From: Maricaulis sp.
GTDB lineage: Bacteria; Pseudomonadota; Alphaproteobacteria; Caulobacterales; Maricaulaceae
Assembly (NCBI GenBank): GCA_017643585.1
Contig: JAEPND010000001.1
Coordinates: 124,001-188,000 of the forward strand
Length of the DNA stretch: 64,000 nt
Direction of reading: 5' to 3'
The notes beneath the pieces were generated by a model, which was given only the letters and a program-made list of their open reading frames with translations, did no database searches and had not been told where the DNA came from. Made by a program: the position numbers and the translations under genes. Position 1 is the stretch's first letter. Each line of letters opens with the position of its first letter. Below are positions 52,760-61,686 of the stretch, piece by piece.

Positions 52760-53088
52760 CAGGCAGCAGCCTCCAGGCGATCGACCGAAACTGCGAAGAC
52801 GGCGCCGAGATGATCGACTTCGCTTGTGTCGCCGGCTTCCAACGCCGCTGCGAGCGCGCCCAATTGCTTGAGTCCGATGTTCACAGCAGCGCCTTTCAGC
52901 GCGTGGGCGGTCTGGCGCGCGGCTTCACTGTCCTGGCTGGCGTGCGCAGCCTCATAAGCTGAGTAAAGAGAACGCAGATCTTCGACAAATTGGACCTTCA
53001 TGGCCGCAAAGGCATCCTTGCCCACCGACGAGACCAGGGTGTTGACCACATCGGGGTCCATTTCGGGAGCATTGCGCCAGTCAGACAT
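52759..53088 (-). CDS. Stand-alone HPt phosphotransfer protein
   Basis: A 109-residue helical bundle with the HPt motif TAHALKGAAVNIG, phospho-His H62. It can shuttle phosphate between receivers, and the operon supplies three candidates (CheY, CheB and the RsbU-like receiver). It is the first gene of the operon, so the promoter lies in 53089-53425. Confidence 0.88.
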   Translation of the reverse strand: MSDWRNAPEMDPDVVNTLVSSVGKDAFAAMKVQFVEDLRSLYSAYEAAHASQDSEAARQTAHALKGAAVNIGLKQLGALAAALEAGDTSEVDHLGAVFAVSVDRLEAAA

Positions 53089-53425
53089 CAGAGCCTCGTT
53101 AGAATCGTAACAACCACAGAATCACGCATAAGGTGTCATGTGCACAGAACACACACCTTGGTTAATTTCGACGATTCTTCTAACCAAACCCTAATGAAGC
53201 TGGGGGAATTCACGTACCCCGCAAGACCTCATTATATGTTTATAATCAATATCTTATGGTCATTTTTTCTGGAATAATCATATTCCAGAATTCGTTAACA
53301 ATGGCACCAAGTCATTGTTTTTAAATGCAAATTTGCGCATTAAAACCATGGGACCGAACCAGGATCCTAACCCTTGTTTGTAATAATATATTACGCTTCA
53401 GGTCTTTCCGGCAGGGCTGCGCACC
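53089..53425 (-). promoter_or_regulatory. Promoter region of the chemotaxis operon with inverted repeats
   Basis: This 337-bp gap, AT-rich against the flanks, has no credible gene. It must carry the leftward promoter of the 13-gene operon. A perfect inverted repeat, TTCTGGAATA (53267-53276) with TATTCCAGAA (53281-53290), has only a 4-nt loop. A 7-bp pair, AAGGTGT (53130-53136) with ACACCTT (53153-53159), lies in the leader. I cannot assign sigma-factor boxes with confidence. Confidence 0.5.
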
Positions 53426-54469
53426 CTACGTCCGCGAAGGCGCTGTGGATCCACGCACGATCAACTCACACGGGATCAATCGGGTCTCAGGGTCACCCGC
53501 ATCATCGCCCTTTTCGAGCATGCGCGTCAGCATGTCGATGGAAGCTGCGGCCATCTCGGCAATGGGTTGCCGGACCGTTGTCAATTGAGGCCACAGGGTC
53601 GTCGCGGTCTGCGTATCATCGAACCCGGCAATGGACAGTTCGCCCGGAACGTCGAGACCCAGGCGGTTCGCAACAGCCACAACAGCGGCAGCCATATCGT
53701 CATTGGATGCGAAGATCGCGGTCGGCCGGTCGCCTGAGTTCAACAGGTTTTCCGCGGCGACCAGACCCGAGCGATAGGTATAGCGGCCCGGCTGAACCCA
53801 TGCGTCGCGCAGCTCGATACCGGCCTGCTGAAGTGCTTCACGAAAACCTGCCTCGCGCTGCCGGCTCGACCCGTGCTCGGGATCGCCCTTGATAAAGCCG
53901 ATGCGGGTATGCCCCAGCTCCAGCAGGTATCGGGTCATGCGCTGCGCGGCTTCCCGATCGTCGGTGACAACACTGGGCACGGATGCGCGGTCATTCTCCG
54001 GTGCGATCCTGACATAGGGAATGTCCATGTCCGTGAGTGCCGCCCGGACCGACGGAAAATCACTGACCGGTGGGGGCAGGATGACGCCGTCGAAATTCGA
54101 GGTCCGGAGCACGGCGTCAATCGCCTTGGCCCAGTGCGAATCCGTTGCCCCGCTATCCTCGATGGCCAGATGATATCCGGCCTGTCGACAACGATTCATC
54201 ATGCCGATCAGCAACTCGCTCACATAGCCAGGATTCGGGTTGTTGTAGAGAAGGCCCAGAAAGAAGCTGCGCGCCTTGGCCAGGCTGCGCGCGGAAATAT
54301 TGGGCCGATAATCCAGCGCCTTCATCGCCTCGAGCACCCGCTCGCGGGTCTCGTCGCGAACCCGAGACTCGCCGTTCAGGACCCGCGAAACCGTCATCGC
54401 GGATACACCCGCCCGCTCCGCAACATCCTTGATCGTCGCGCCGCTTTGTTTATTGGCCCTGGTCCGCAA
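53426..54469 (-). CDS. LacI-family transcriptional regulator
   Basis: A 347-residue LacI/GalR regulator. Helix-turn-helix: ATIKDVAERAGVSAMTVSRVLNGESRV at about residues 11-37, hinge helix RPNISARSLAKAR, then the periplasmic-binding-protein-like core (FFLGLLYNNPNPGYVSELLIG, AIFASNDDMAAAV, LSIAGFDDTQTA). A sugar effector is typical. No sugar genes adjoin, so targets are unknown. The start is TTG 54469 with AGGGGA ahead; no ATG fits. Confidence 0.92.
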   Translation of the reverse strand: MRTRANKQSGATIKDVAERAGVSAMTVSRVLNGESRVRDETRERVLEAMKALDYRPNISARSLAKARSFFLGLLYNNPNPGYVSELLIGMMNRCRQAGYHLAIEDSGATDSHWAKAIDAVLRTSNFDGVILPPPVSDFPSVRAALTDMDIPYVRIAPENDRASVPSVVTDDREAAQRMTRYLLELGHTRIGFIKGDPEHGSSRQREAGFREALQQAGIELRDAWVQPGRYTYRSGLVAAENLLNSGDRPTAIFASNDDMAAAVVAVANRLGLDVPGELSIAGFDDTQTATTLWPQLTTVRQPIAEMAAASIDMLTRMLEKGDDAGDPETRLIPCELIVRGSTAPSRT

Positions 54470-54551
54470 ACCTGTCCCCTCGAATGCTATCGCTAACGCT
54501 GGATAACATACGTGCGGTCAAGTTTCGAGAAAACTGCAGCAATCGGCCGGA

Positions 54552-55205
54552 TCAGAGCCCGGTGAAGACCTGGAATAGCTTAAGAACCGGGTTGTCATAA
54601 CGAAGCTTGCCGCGAGTCAGAGCAAGACAGATGCACTCGCCCTGCTCATCAATACGAATGTCATGCTCGTGGTCTTCACACGCATATTCGACATCACCGG
54701 GGCAGAATTGCTGATCCCCATCCCAGAAACTGCCTTTGAGTACCAGGGTGAGCTCGGAGCCATTGTGACCGTGATGAGGAATGGCCACACCCGGCTGCGC
54801 TTTCAGCAACCAGAGCTTCTCGCCATCATCTCCCGTCCACAGCATCGCCTTTTTCAGGCCGGGGCCCAGGAACTCCCACCGCACGCTCTTTCCGCGCCGC
54901 TGCAGGAATTGGGCAAGCGCCTCGGGAACGAAATCCTCTTGCGGCGGCTCGGCCGACAGCGGAACCACGACCTCTTCATCTGCCATTGCCAGAAGGTCTT
55001 GCGCACTGAAAGGCAGAGCTTCGTTGGCGGGCGCCATCATCAAGATCGCCGCACCGATATTCTCTAACTCGTTCACACGTTCCCGAGCGCCCTCGGACAG
55101 CTCGACATGCGAGGCCATCAGGACGTCTTCACCTTCGCTTTTCATCGTGCCAGCCGCGTAGTCCATGTACCACGCATCTTCCAGCATCTCGCCGCGCCGG
55201 GTCAT
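54552..55205 (-). CDS. chrR: ChrR-like anti-sigma factor lacking zinc ligands
   Basis: A 217-residue ChrR-family protein coupled to an ECF sigma factor. The C-terminal cupin keeps metal ligands (PHHGHNGSELTLVLKGSF and CEDHEHD), as in Rhodobacter ChrR. In the N-terminal anti-sigma domain the usual His-x3-Cys-x2-Cys is ASHVELSEGA: H33 remains but both Cys are replaced (S37, A40), and the early His is missing. Binding of RpoE must therefore be zinc-independent or weaker. The ATG overlaps the rpoE stop by 4 bp. Confidence 0.85.
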   Translation of the reverse strand: MTRRGEMLEDAWYMDYAAGTMKSEGEDVLMASHVELSEGARERVNELENIGAAILMMAPANEALPFSAQDLLAMADEEVVVPLSAEPPQEDFVPEALAQFLQRRGKSVRWEFLGPGLKKAMLWTGDDGEKLWLLKAQPGVAIPHHGHNGSELTLVLKGSFWDGDQQFCPGDVEYACEDHEHDIRIDEQGECICLALTRGKLRYDNPVLKLFQVFTGL

Positions 55206-55855
55206 TCTCTTTCTCCAAGTACTTCGCGAAGCTTGTTCATCGCGAGTCGTATTCTTGATTTTACCGTTCCAAGAGGGAGTGACAGCCGGTCAGCGACGCT
55301 GGCGTGTGACAAACCCTCGGTGAAAGCAAGCTCCAGCACCAGACGTTGTTCGTCTGGAAGGACTGACAAGGCCTCGCTTACAGTTTCTACATCCTCACTG
55401 CGCGAAACCAAATCATCCGGCTGGGGTTCAGCCGCCGGTTTCAGGTAAGGGTCATGCTCGTCGAGCCGGCTGGATCTCGCGGCCTTGCGGAAATGATCAA
55501 TGTGCAGATTGCGCGCGATCGTGAAGATCCAAGTCGAGGCCGCGGCCTTTGACGCGTCGAATTTCTCCGCTCTGCGCCATACCGTGAGCATGGCCTCCTG
55601 GGTGACATCATCTGCCAGAGCCGGCGACACATTCCGTCGGCGCAGAAAGGCTTTCACCTTTGGTGCAAAATGATCAAACAAAAGCGCAAAGGCCTGGCGG
55701 TCCCGGTGACAGGCTATCCGGTCGATCAGTTGAACGAGCTGTGTGTTCGTCAATTGCGCACTCGACTTCGCAGTCTTAGCGACTGCCCCGCCCTCTAGGC
55801 CGCGCGAAGAGACGCCCAATCGCCCCTCGCTCTGCGTATCCAGTGCAACGTACAT
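55202..55855 (-). CDS. rpoE: ECF sigma factor (RpoE-type, ChrR-associated)
   Basis: An ECF sigma factor of up to 217 residues: region 2 FALLFDHFAPKVKAFLRRRNVSPALADDVTQEAMLTVWRRAEKFD and region 4 LSVLPDEQRLVLELAFTEGLSHASVADRLSLPLGTVKSRIRLAMNKLRE. This is the group that answers singlet oxygen and organic peroxides in Rhodobacter. A sigma-E promoter ends only about six bases before ATG 55855, so the transcript would be leaderless or translation begins downstream; TTG 55819 has AGGGG five bases ahead and is a good alternative. It is autoregulated and coupled to chrR. Confidence 0.93.
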   Translation of the reverse strand: MYVALDTQSEGRLGVSSRGLEGGAVAKTAKSSAQLTNTQLVQLIDRIACHRDRQAFALLFDHFAPKVKAFLRRRNVSPALADDVTQEAMLTVWRRAEKFDASKAAASTWIFTIARNLHIDHFRKAARSSRLDEHDPYLKPAAEPQPDDLVSRSEDVETVSEALSVLPDEQRLVLELAFTEGLSHASVADRLSLPLGTVKSRIRLAMNKLREVLGERE

Positions 55856-55860
55856 AGAGT

Positions 55861-55890
55861 TAGTTACGTCACCAAGCGCAGATTGGATCA
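55861..55890 (-). promoter_or_regulatory. Sigma-E promoter of rpoE-chrR
   Basis: On the minus strand TGATCC (55885-55890) and TAACTA (55861-55866) are 18 bp apart, matching the Rhodobacter sigma-E consensus TGATCC-N18-TAAGA-type spacing. It points at rpoE and implies positive autoregulation. Confidence 0.85.
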
Positions 55891-55904
55891 CACATTTTTT
55901 TTGG

Positions 55905-55934
55905 TGATCCAAGTTCTCCCCTTCGACGTAGACC
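55905..55934 (+). promoter_or_regulatory. Sigma-E promoter of the oxidoreductase-DUF1365-CFA operon
   Basis: TGATCC (55905-55910), an 18-bp spacer and TAGACC (55929-55934) form a second sigma-E-type promoter facing right. The predicted start site leaves a short leader with GGGGA before ATG 55959, supporting that start codon. Confidence 0.85.
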
Positions 55935-55958
55935 CCACTAGCAATGCGGGGATTACTC

Positions 55959-57317
55959 ATGGCGTCCGAACACCAATCGAAAATTGCCGTCATCGGTTCC
56001 GGGATTTCCGGCCTCTCCGCGGCTTGGCACTTGTCCCGGACCCACGACGTCGATCTCTACGAAAGCGCAGACCGACTCGGCGGACACGCCCACACGCGCA
56101 CGGTGGACGTTGCGGGCCAGTCGGTCGATGTCGACACCGGATTTATCGTCTTCAACCCGCGCAACTACCCCAATTTCACCGCACTCCTTGACCATCTCGG
56201 CGTCGAGTCCGCGCCGAGCGACATGTCATTTGCGGCCTCACTGGACAGCGGTGGTTTCGAGTATTCCTCCAACCCGGCAGGCCTGTTCGCCCAGAAGCGC
56301 AACCTGCTGCGCCCGCGCATGTGGCAGATGCTGCTGGACCTGCTTCGACTGTATCGTCGGGCCGAGGACCAGGGCTTGCTCGAAGATACGCGAACCCTGG
56401 ACGAATTCCTGCGCGATGAGGGCTATTCGACAAGTTTCCGCGAGGACCACATTCTGCCCATGTGCGCCGCGATCTGGTCGTCGCCGTCTGATCAGATGCG
56501 GCATTATCCCGCCCGCACCTTCTTCCGCTTCTTCAACAATCATGGCCTTTTGCAGCTGACCGAGCGCCCCGCCTGGCGCACCATCCGAGGCGGCAGCCAT
56601 AATTATGTGCGGGCTCTGCACGGGGCCTTCCGCGGCAACACTCATTTGTCCACCCCGGTTCGGGCCGTCGAACGGTCGGCGATCGGAGTTGAACTGCAGC
56701 TGTCTGACGGCACCCGACCTCGTTACGACGAGGTGGTGTTCGCCACGCACAGCGATCAGGCCCTCAAACTCCTGAACGATCCGAGCCGCCAGGAATCCGA
56801 TATCCTCGACCGCATCCGCTATCGCGCCAACACGGCAGTTCTGCACACCGATACCCGCTTGATGCCGAAAAAGCGCGAAGCCTGGGCCAGCTGGAACTAT
56901 CTGCAATCCCGCGCCGGTGAAGACGGTCAGTCGGACATCAGCCTGACCTATTGGATGAATGCCCTTCAGCCCCTGCCGACATCTCAGCCTGTCCTGGTGA
57001 CGCTGAACCCTCAGCAAGAGATCCGGGAGGATGCGATCCTCGGTGTGGATGAGTATGACCATCCGCTGTTTGACCAGGCTGCTGTCCAGGCGCAGGAAGA
57101 TCTGGTCCAGATCCAGGGCGAGGGTGGCATCTGGTATGCCGGCGCCTGGATGGGGTCCGGATTCCACGAGGACGGGCTGCAGGCCGGCCTGGCCGTCGCC
57201 GAAGCCATCGGCGCGCCCGTGCGCAGCTGGGGCCTGGACGGGGCGACAGACCGCATTGCCTGGCCTGCCCATCTGACACATCGCGCTGACCGTCGCCCCG
57301 CCGTGGCCGCGGAATGA
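55959..57317 (+). CDS. FAD-dependent amine-oxidase-like oxidoreductase, sigma-E regulon
   Basis: A 452-residue flavoprotein: KIAVIGSGISGLSAAWHLSRTHDVDLYESADRLGGHAHT is the dinucleotide fold and GGH motif. The C-terminal GIWYAGAWMGSGFHEDGLQAGLAVAEAI is the FAD-contact end. Homologous genes occur in the Rhodobacter sigma-E regulon next to DUF1365 and CFA-synthase-like genes and are linked to lipid modification such as furan fatty acid formation. Overlap with the DUF1365 gene is 4 bp. Desaturation or oxidation of a membrane fatty acyl chain is inferred, not shown. Confidence 0.87.
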   Translation: MASEHQSKIAVIGSGISGLSAAWHLSRTHDVDLYESADRLGGHAHTRTVDVAGQSVDVDTGFIVFNPRNYPNFTALLDHLGVESAPSDMSFAASLDSGGFEYSSNPAGLFAQKRNLLRPRMWQMLLDLLRLYRRAEDQGLLEDTRTLDEFLRDEGYSTSFREDHILPMCAAIWSSPSDQMRHYPARTFFRFFNNHGLLQLTERPAWRTIRGGSHNYVRALHGAFRGNTHLSTPVRAVERSAIGVELQLSDGTRPRYDEVVFATHSDQALKLLNDPSRQESDILDRIRYRANTAVLHTDTRLMPKKREAWASWNYLQSRAGEDGQSDISLTYWMNALQPLPTSQPVLVTLNPQQEIREDAILGVDEYDHPLFDQAAVQAQEDLVQIQGEGGIWYAGAWMGSGFHEDGLQAGLAVAEAIGAPVRSWGLDGATDRIAWPAHLTHRADRRPAVAAE

Positions 57318-58087
57318 GACCGCTTCCTGCCTCTCTCTGCGACGGCATAGTCGGCCACACCCGGCATGGCCCCAAGCGCCACAGCCTGCGCTATTCCATG
57401 CTGTCCGTCATGATCGATTTCGAGGCCGCGGCCCAAGATCGCAGACATGGCCTGCTTTGGGCTGTCGATGCGCCCGCGCTGATCTCGGTACAGACCAGTG
57501 ACTATGGCAGTGGCCGGGGGGCGTTGCGTGACTGGGTTCAGGACCGGCTTTCCGCCGCAGGTCTGGACGCCGAAATTGGCAGGATTGAACTGCTGACTGC
57601 ACCGCGGGTGTTGGGCATCAAATTCAACCCGCTTTCCGTCTTTTTCGCCTTCGGGATCGATGAAAGGCTTGTCGGTCTGGTGTTCGAAGTCTCCAATTTT
57701 CACGGGGGTCGCCAGGCCTATGCGTTCCCGGTCAGCGATGATGCCGGACCGGATTATCGACTAACCTGTCCGAAATCCTTCTTTGTCAGCCCGTTTAACG
57801 CACCGGACGAAGGCGAATATCACTTCCGTCTGCGGCGAGACCAGCAGCGCCTTTGCCTGAGCATCCAGCTCTACAGAGGAGGCGAGCGCATATTGTCTGC
57901 CGTCCATTCGGCACACCTCACCCGGCTGACTCCGAAAAATCTGCGCGGCGCTCTGCTGCGTCATCCCTTCAACACGATCAAGATTGTCGGCGGCATCCTG
58001 ATCGAGGCCTTGCGCCTCGGTCTCAAGGGCCTGCCGCTGCACGCCCCGCGCCGGGGCACTGTCGACACGCGCCCAAGGAGTGCCTGA
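57314..58087 (+). CDS. DUF1365 protein
   Basis: A 257-residue DUF1365 protein: VGHTRHGPKRHSLRYSMLSVMIDF, then VLGIKFNPLSVFFAF and EVSNFHGGRQAYAFP, with the KSFFVSPFN block. The family has no established activity but is almost always between an FAD oxidoreductase and a cyclopropane-synthase-like methyltransferase, as here. It overlaps both neighbours (4 bp and 1 bp), so the three proteins are likely to act together on fatty acyl chains. Confidence 0.9.
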   Translation: MRPLPASLCDGIVGHTRHGPKRHSLRYSMLSVMIDFEAAAQDRRHGLLWAVDAPALISVQTSDYGSGRGALRDWVQDRLSAAGLDAEIGRIELLTAPRVLGIKFNPLSVFFAFGIDERLVGLVFEVSNFHGGRQAYAFPVSDDAGPDYRLTCPKSFFVSPFNAPDEGEYHFRLRRDQQRLCLSIQLYRGGERILSAVHSAHLTRLTPKNLRGALLRHPFNTIKIVGGILIEALRLGLKGLPLHAPRRGTVDTRPRSA

Positions 58088-59322
58088 TGGACCTGTCCAA
58101 TTCCCGCCTGAACGCCCTGTCTGCCGATGCGGATGCCGGTGCGATTGATCGCATGGCCGCGCGCTGGATCCGCAAGGCCCTCTCACAAGCGGAGGATCTC
58201 AATCTCCTCGTCGAACTCCCCAGCGGATATCGCTTCATGGCGGCGCGGCGCTCCACATCCCCGTTGATCGAATGGCGCCTCAACAGCTGGAACGCCCTGC
58301 TTCGTGTCGCGGTTAGCGGACCGCTGGGATTTGCCGAGGGCTATATCAATGACGAGTGGGAAAGCGACAGTCTTTCAGCCCTGATGACCAAGCTGGCCGG
58401 CGCGCTGGACCAGACCAGCCTGGCCCAGGCCAAGGCAGGACCGAGCCGCCTGCTCGCACGCCTTCGTCACCTTCGCAACGCCAATTCCCGGCGCGGCAGT
58501 CGTCGCAATATTTCCTTCCACTACGATCTCGGCAATGCCTTCTACAGTGAGTGGCTGGACCCAAGCATGACCTATTCCTCTGCCCTGTTTGAGGAATTCG
58601 ATGAAGACCTGCAGCAAGCACAGGATCGCAAATACCGACGCATCTGTGAGCAACTCCAGCTCAAACCGGGCCAGCATGTGCTTGAAATCGGATGCGGCTG
58701 GGGCGGGTTCGCTGAAGTCGCCGCGCGTGATTTCGGCTGTCGGGTCACCGGTGTCACCCTGTCACAGGAACAGCTCGATTTTGCACGGGATCGCATGCAC
58801 CGGCTCGGACTCGACGACCAGGTTGATCTGCGCCTTCAGGATTATCGCGACATCGAGGAGAGCTTTGATGCGGTTGCCTCGATCGAGATGTTCGAAGCTG
58901 TCGGCGCCGAGCACTGGGATGCCTATTTCGACAAGCTCGACCAGGTCATGAAACCTGGTGCCCGCGCGTCATTGCAGGTCATCACCATTCGCGATCGTGA
59001 TTTCGATGGTTATCTCAAATCGGTGGATTTCATTCAGAAATACGTCTTCCCCGGCGGCATGCTGCCCACCAATAACCATCTGCACGAGCTGGGCGAAAAA
59101 TACGCCCTCAAGCCGATCAACACACATCTGTTCGGTCGCAGTTACGCCGAGACCCTCCGGCGTTGGCACGACAGCTATACAGAGGCACGTCCGCGCATCG
59201 AACCGATGGGCTTTGACCACCGGTTCGACCGGATCTGGCGCTTCTACCTCGCCTATTGTGAAGCCGGTTTCGATACGGACCGGATCGACGTGGGCCAGTT
59301 CACCTTCGTCAAACCGGACTGA
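58087..59322 (+). CDS. Cyclopropane-fatty-acyl-phospholipid synthase family protein
   Basis: A 411-residue SAM-dependent methyltransferase of the CFA/mycolic acid synthase family. NISFHYDLGNAFYSEWLDPSMTYSSALF precedes the SAM site VLEIGCGWGGFAE at about residues 198-210, followed by GVTLSQEQ, EMFEAVGAEHWD and the YVFPGGMLPT loop. It would methylate or cyclopropanate unsaturated phospholipid acyl chains, giving membrane protection. ATG 58087 shares one base with the previous stop (TGATG). Third gene of the sigma-E operon. A specialised methylase rather than a classical CFA synthase is possible. Confidence 0.93.
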   Translation: MDLSNSRLNALSADADAGAIDRMAARWIRKALSQAEDLNLLVELPSGYRFMAARRSTSPLIEWRLNSWNALLRVAVSGPLGFAEGYINDEWESDSLSALMTKLAGALDQTSLAQAKAGPSRLLARLRHLRNANSRRGSRRNISFHYDLGNAFYSEWLDPSMTYSSALFEEFDEDLQQAQDRKYRRICEQLQLKPGQHVLEIGCGWGGFAEVAARDFGCRVTGVTLSQEQLDFARDRMHRLGLDDQVDLRLQDYRDIEESFDAVASIEMFEAVGAEHWDAYFDKLDQVMKPGARASLQVITIRDRDFDGYLKSVDFIQKYVFPGGMLPTNNHLHELGEKYALKPINTHLFGRSYAETLRRWHDSYTEARPRIEPMGFDHRFDRIWRFYLAYCEAGFDTDRIDVGQFTFVKPD

Positions 59323-59449
59323 ACCTAGGACGGCATTCTCATAACAAATGACCAGCCGGACCACCGGCGTGTCAGCGGACAGCGGACGCAATGACAGAGT
59401 TTTTACGACTTTGTGTCAGCCTGGGTCTTCGAGAAGTACCGGGTAGACT

Positions 59450-61584
59450 ATGCGTAATCCTTTGGAACGACGCCTTGGGCTGTACATCAGCTCGGCCGCA
59501 CTGATTTCCTTGATCGCGTCGATTTTGACGATCTATTTCTTCGTCGGGGCGCTCAATCGCAATGCGCTCGAAACGGACCAAAGGCTGTTGACCTCGGGCA
59601 TCCAGGCCGCCGCGATCCGTAATGAGGATTGGGCCACCGACTACGGCTGGTGGTAGGAACTGGTCTATATTTTCGAAGCCGGCGACACGGCCTTGCTCGC
59701 GGAATCCATGGCGAGCCCGTTTGAGGATCATGGGGCCTTTGACTTCGTCGTACTGACCCAGGAAAATGTCGGCCAGACCTATTCCTGGCACCGCGAATCC
59801 GGCGCGAAAGTGCTCTCCGAGCTGTTGAGCGCAACCATGCTTGCAGATGTCCGCGCGGACCTGCTCGAGGCCCAGGGCGAACGCGAGTGGCGCGCGACCC
59901 ATATGGCAGAGCTTGACGGGCACCTCTATCTGATGTCCGCGACGGCAATCGGCGAACATGAGGATCGCGCCACCCTCGACATCGCAACCGTACCGCTGAT
60001 CATCATCGGCAACCGCATGGACAAGTATTTCTTCGACGCGCTGGAAACGAATTACCTGATCGAGAATATCAGGCCGGGACCGCCAGCGTGGAAGGCTCTG
60101 TGCCGCTTTTGGACGGCTCCGGACATGTCGTCGGTGAGTTGGTCTGGCGCCCGTCCCAGCCTAGCATTCAATCCTTGCGCTTCGCCTTGATCCCCCTGAT
60201 GGCCTACGTCGCACTCTTCTTGGTCGCGTTCCAGTTCCTTCGGCTGCATGTGCGCCGCCTCGGCCGCCGGGCGGCCAATAACGAGCGACGCGCTCGCCTC
60301 GCGGCCAGACGGGACAGCCTGTCTGGTCTCGCCAATCGTCAGGGTTTCAATGATTTCATTGAAAGTTCCGCGGCTGAGGACGCCGCGAGCAGGGGGCAGG
60401 CGGCGATCATCTATATCGATCTCAATGGCTTCAAGGCCGTCAACGACAAGGCCGGTCACCATGCCGGAGATGCGGTCATCCGGGCGGTGGCGCAACGGTT
60501 CCGCGCCGTTATTCCATCAGACGTCCTGCTCGCCCGGATCGGAGGCGATGAATTCGCGTGTGTCATGATCGGTGAGGAAGCCGCCAACGCGGCGCTCAAC
60601 ATCGCCCGCAGGCTGTCCGCCAGCCTGGAGCATCCGGTCGAACATGATGGCCGAGTTTATGATATCGGCGGCGCCATCGGTATCAGCTGGTCAACCGAAC
60701 AAACACCGAAGAGTTTCGACAAGCTGGTCGAGGAGGCCGATCTGGCAATGTATCGCGCCAAGGCCCAACAACTGGATCAGCCGCTGACCTATGACAACAG
60801 TCTGGGTCTTGAACATGAACACCGGCGCAATCTGGAAGCGGCGATCGAAGATGGTTTGGCCAAGAATGAATTCTACGTCGCCTACCAGCCGATCATGGAT
60901 GCCAACACCAACCAGGTGGTTTCTGTTGAAGCGCTTCTGCGCTGGGAGAATGAGGAACGTGGCGCAGTGCCTCCGGATGTCTTCATTCCGATCGCCGAGC
61001 GCTCGAAATTGATCCAGAAACTGGGTGATTTTGTCATTGATACGGTCTGCCAGGATTTCGACGAAACCACGCCGCATACGGTGTCGATCAACCTGTCACC
61101 TTCCCAGCTCAATGCCGCCAATATCTGCCATCACTATGTCGACAAGCTGATGGATGCCGGGCTCAAGCCGAACCAGATCGAGATCGAGCTGACCGAAGCG
61201 GTTCTGGTCGAGGATTTCGAACGCGCTCGGGAACGCCTGGTGTCTTTCTCGGAAGCCGGCTTCAAGCTCAATCTGGATGATTTTGGTACCGGTTTCGCAG
61301 GCATGGGCTACCTGCACCAGATCCCGTTCAACAAGATCAAGATCGACAAGAGCTTCGTGCGGTCGATCGGCAAGGGAGACGGGTCCAACAAAATGCTCCA
61401 GGCGATGTCCTTGCTGGGCGATGCGCTCAAGAAAGACCTCGTCGCCGAGGGCGTGGAAACCGAGAGCCAGGCCTCGATGCTTAAACTCCTTGGCTTCCGC
61501 TTCATGCAGGGCTGGAATTTTGGCCGACCGATGACGATCAACGCTCTGCGCCAGCATCTGGACAACCACCGCCGCGCCGCGTGA
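59450..61584 (+). pseudogene. Broken CHASE4-GGDEF-EAL cyclic-di-GMP gene
   Basis: One reading of about 711 residues is interrupted twice. Frame 1 of the gene (59450) encodes a membrane helix and a CHASE4-like start (NEDWATDYGWW) and meets a TAG at 59654-59656. The same frame then continues (ELVYIFEAGDTALL) to about 60076. There a 1-nt change shifts it to the frame of 60088-61584, which carries the second membrane helix, GGDEF (IGGDEFACV), and EAL (VSVEALLRW, DDFGTGFAGM, IKIDKSFV). Both catalytic signatures are intact. The 3' part could still be made from GTG 60088 as a cytoplasm-facing enzyme without its sensor. Confidence 0.85.
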
Positions 61585-61686
61585 CCCGAACAAACGCGGC
61601 AAATTGAAGCTGCGCGCAAAGGGCACATTTATATTGGAGTCAAAAAACGAACAGCGTGCGCCTGAACTGCTCAGGAATGCGCCGAC

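Noticed and set aside
61585..61686. Possible FNR/FixK box (TTGAAGCTG...GCAAA) before hemN
   Set aside because: The second half and spacing do not match TTGAT-N4-ATCAA, so oxygen control is not supported by the sequence.
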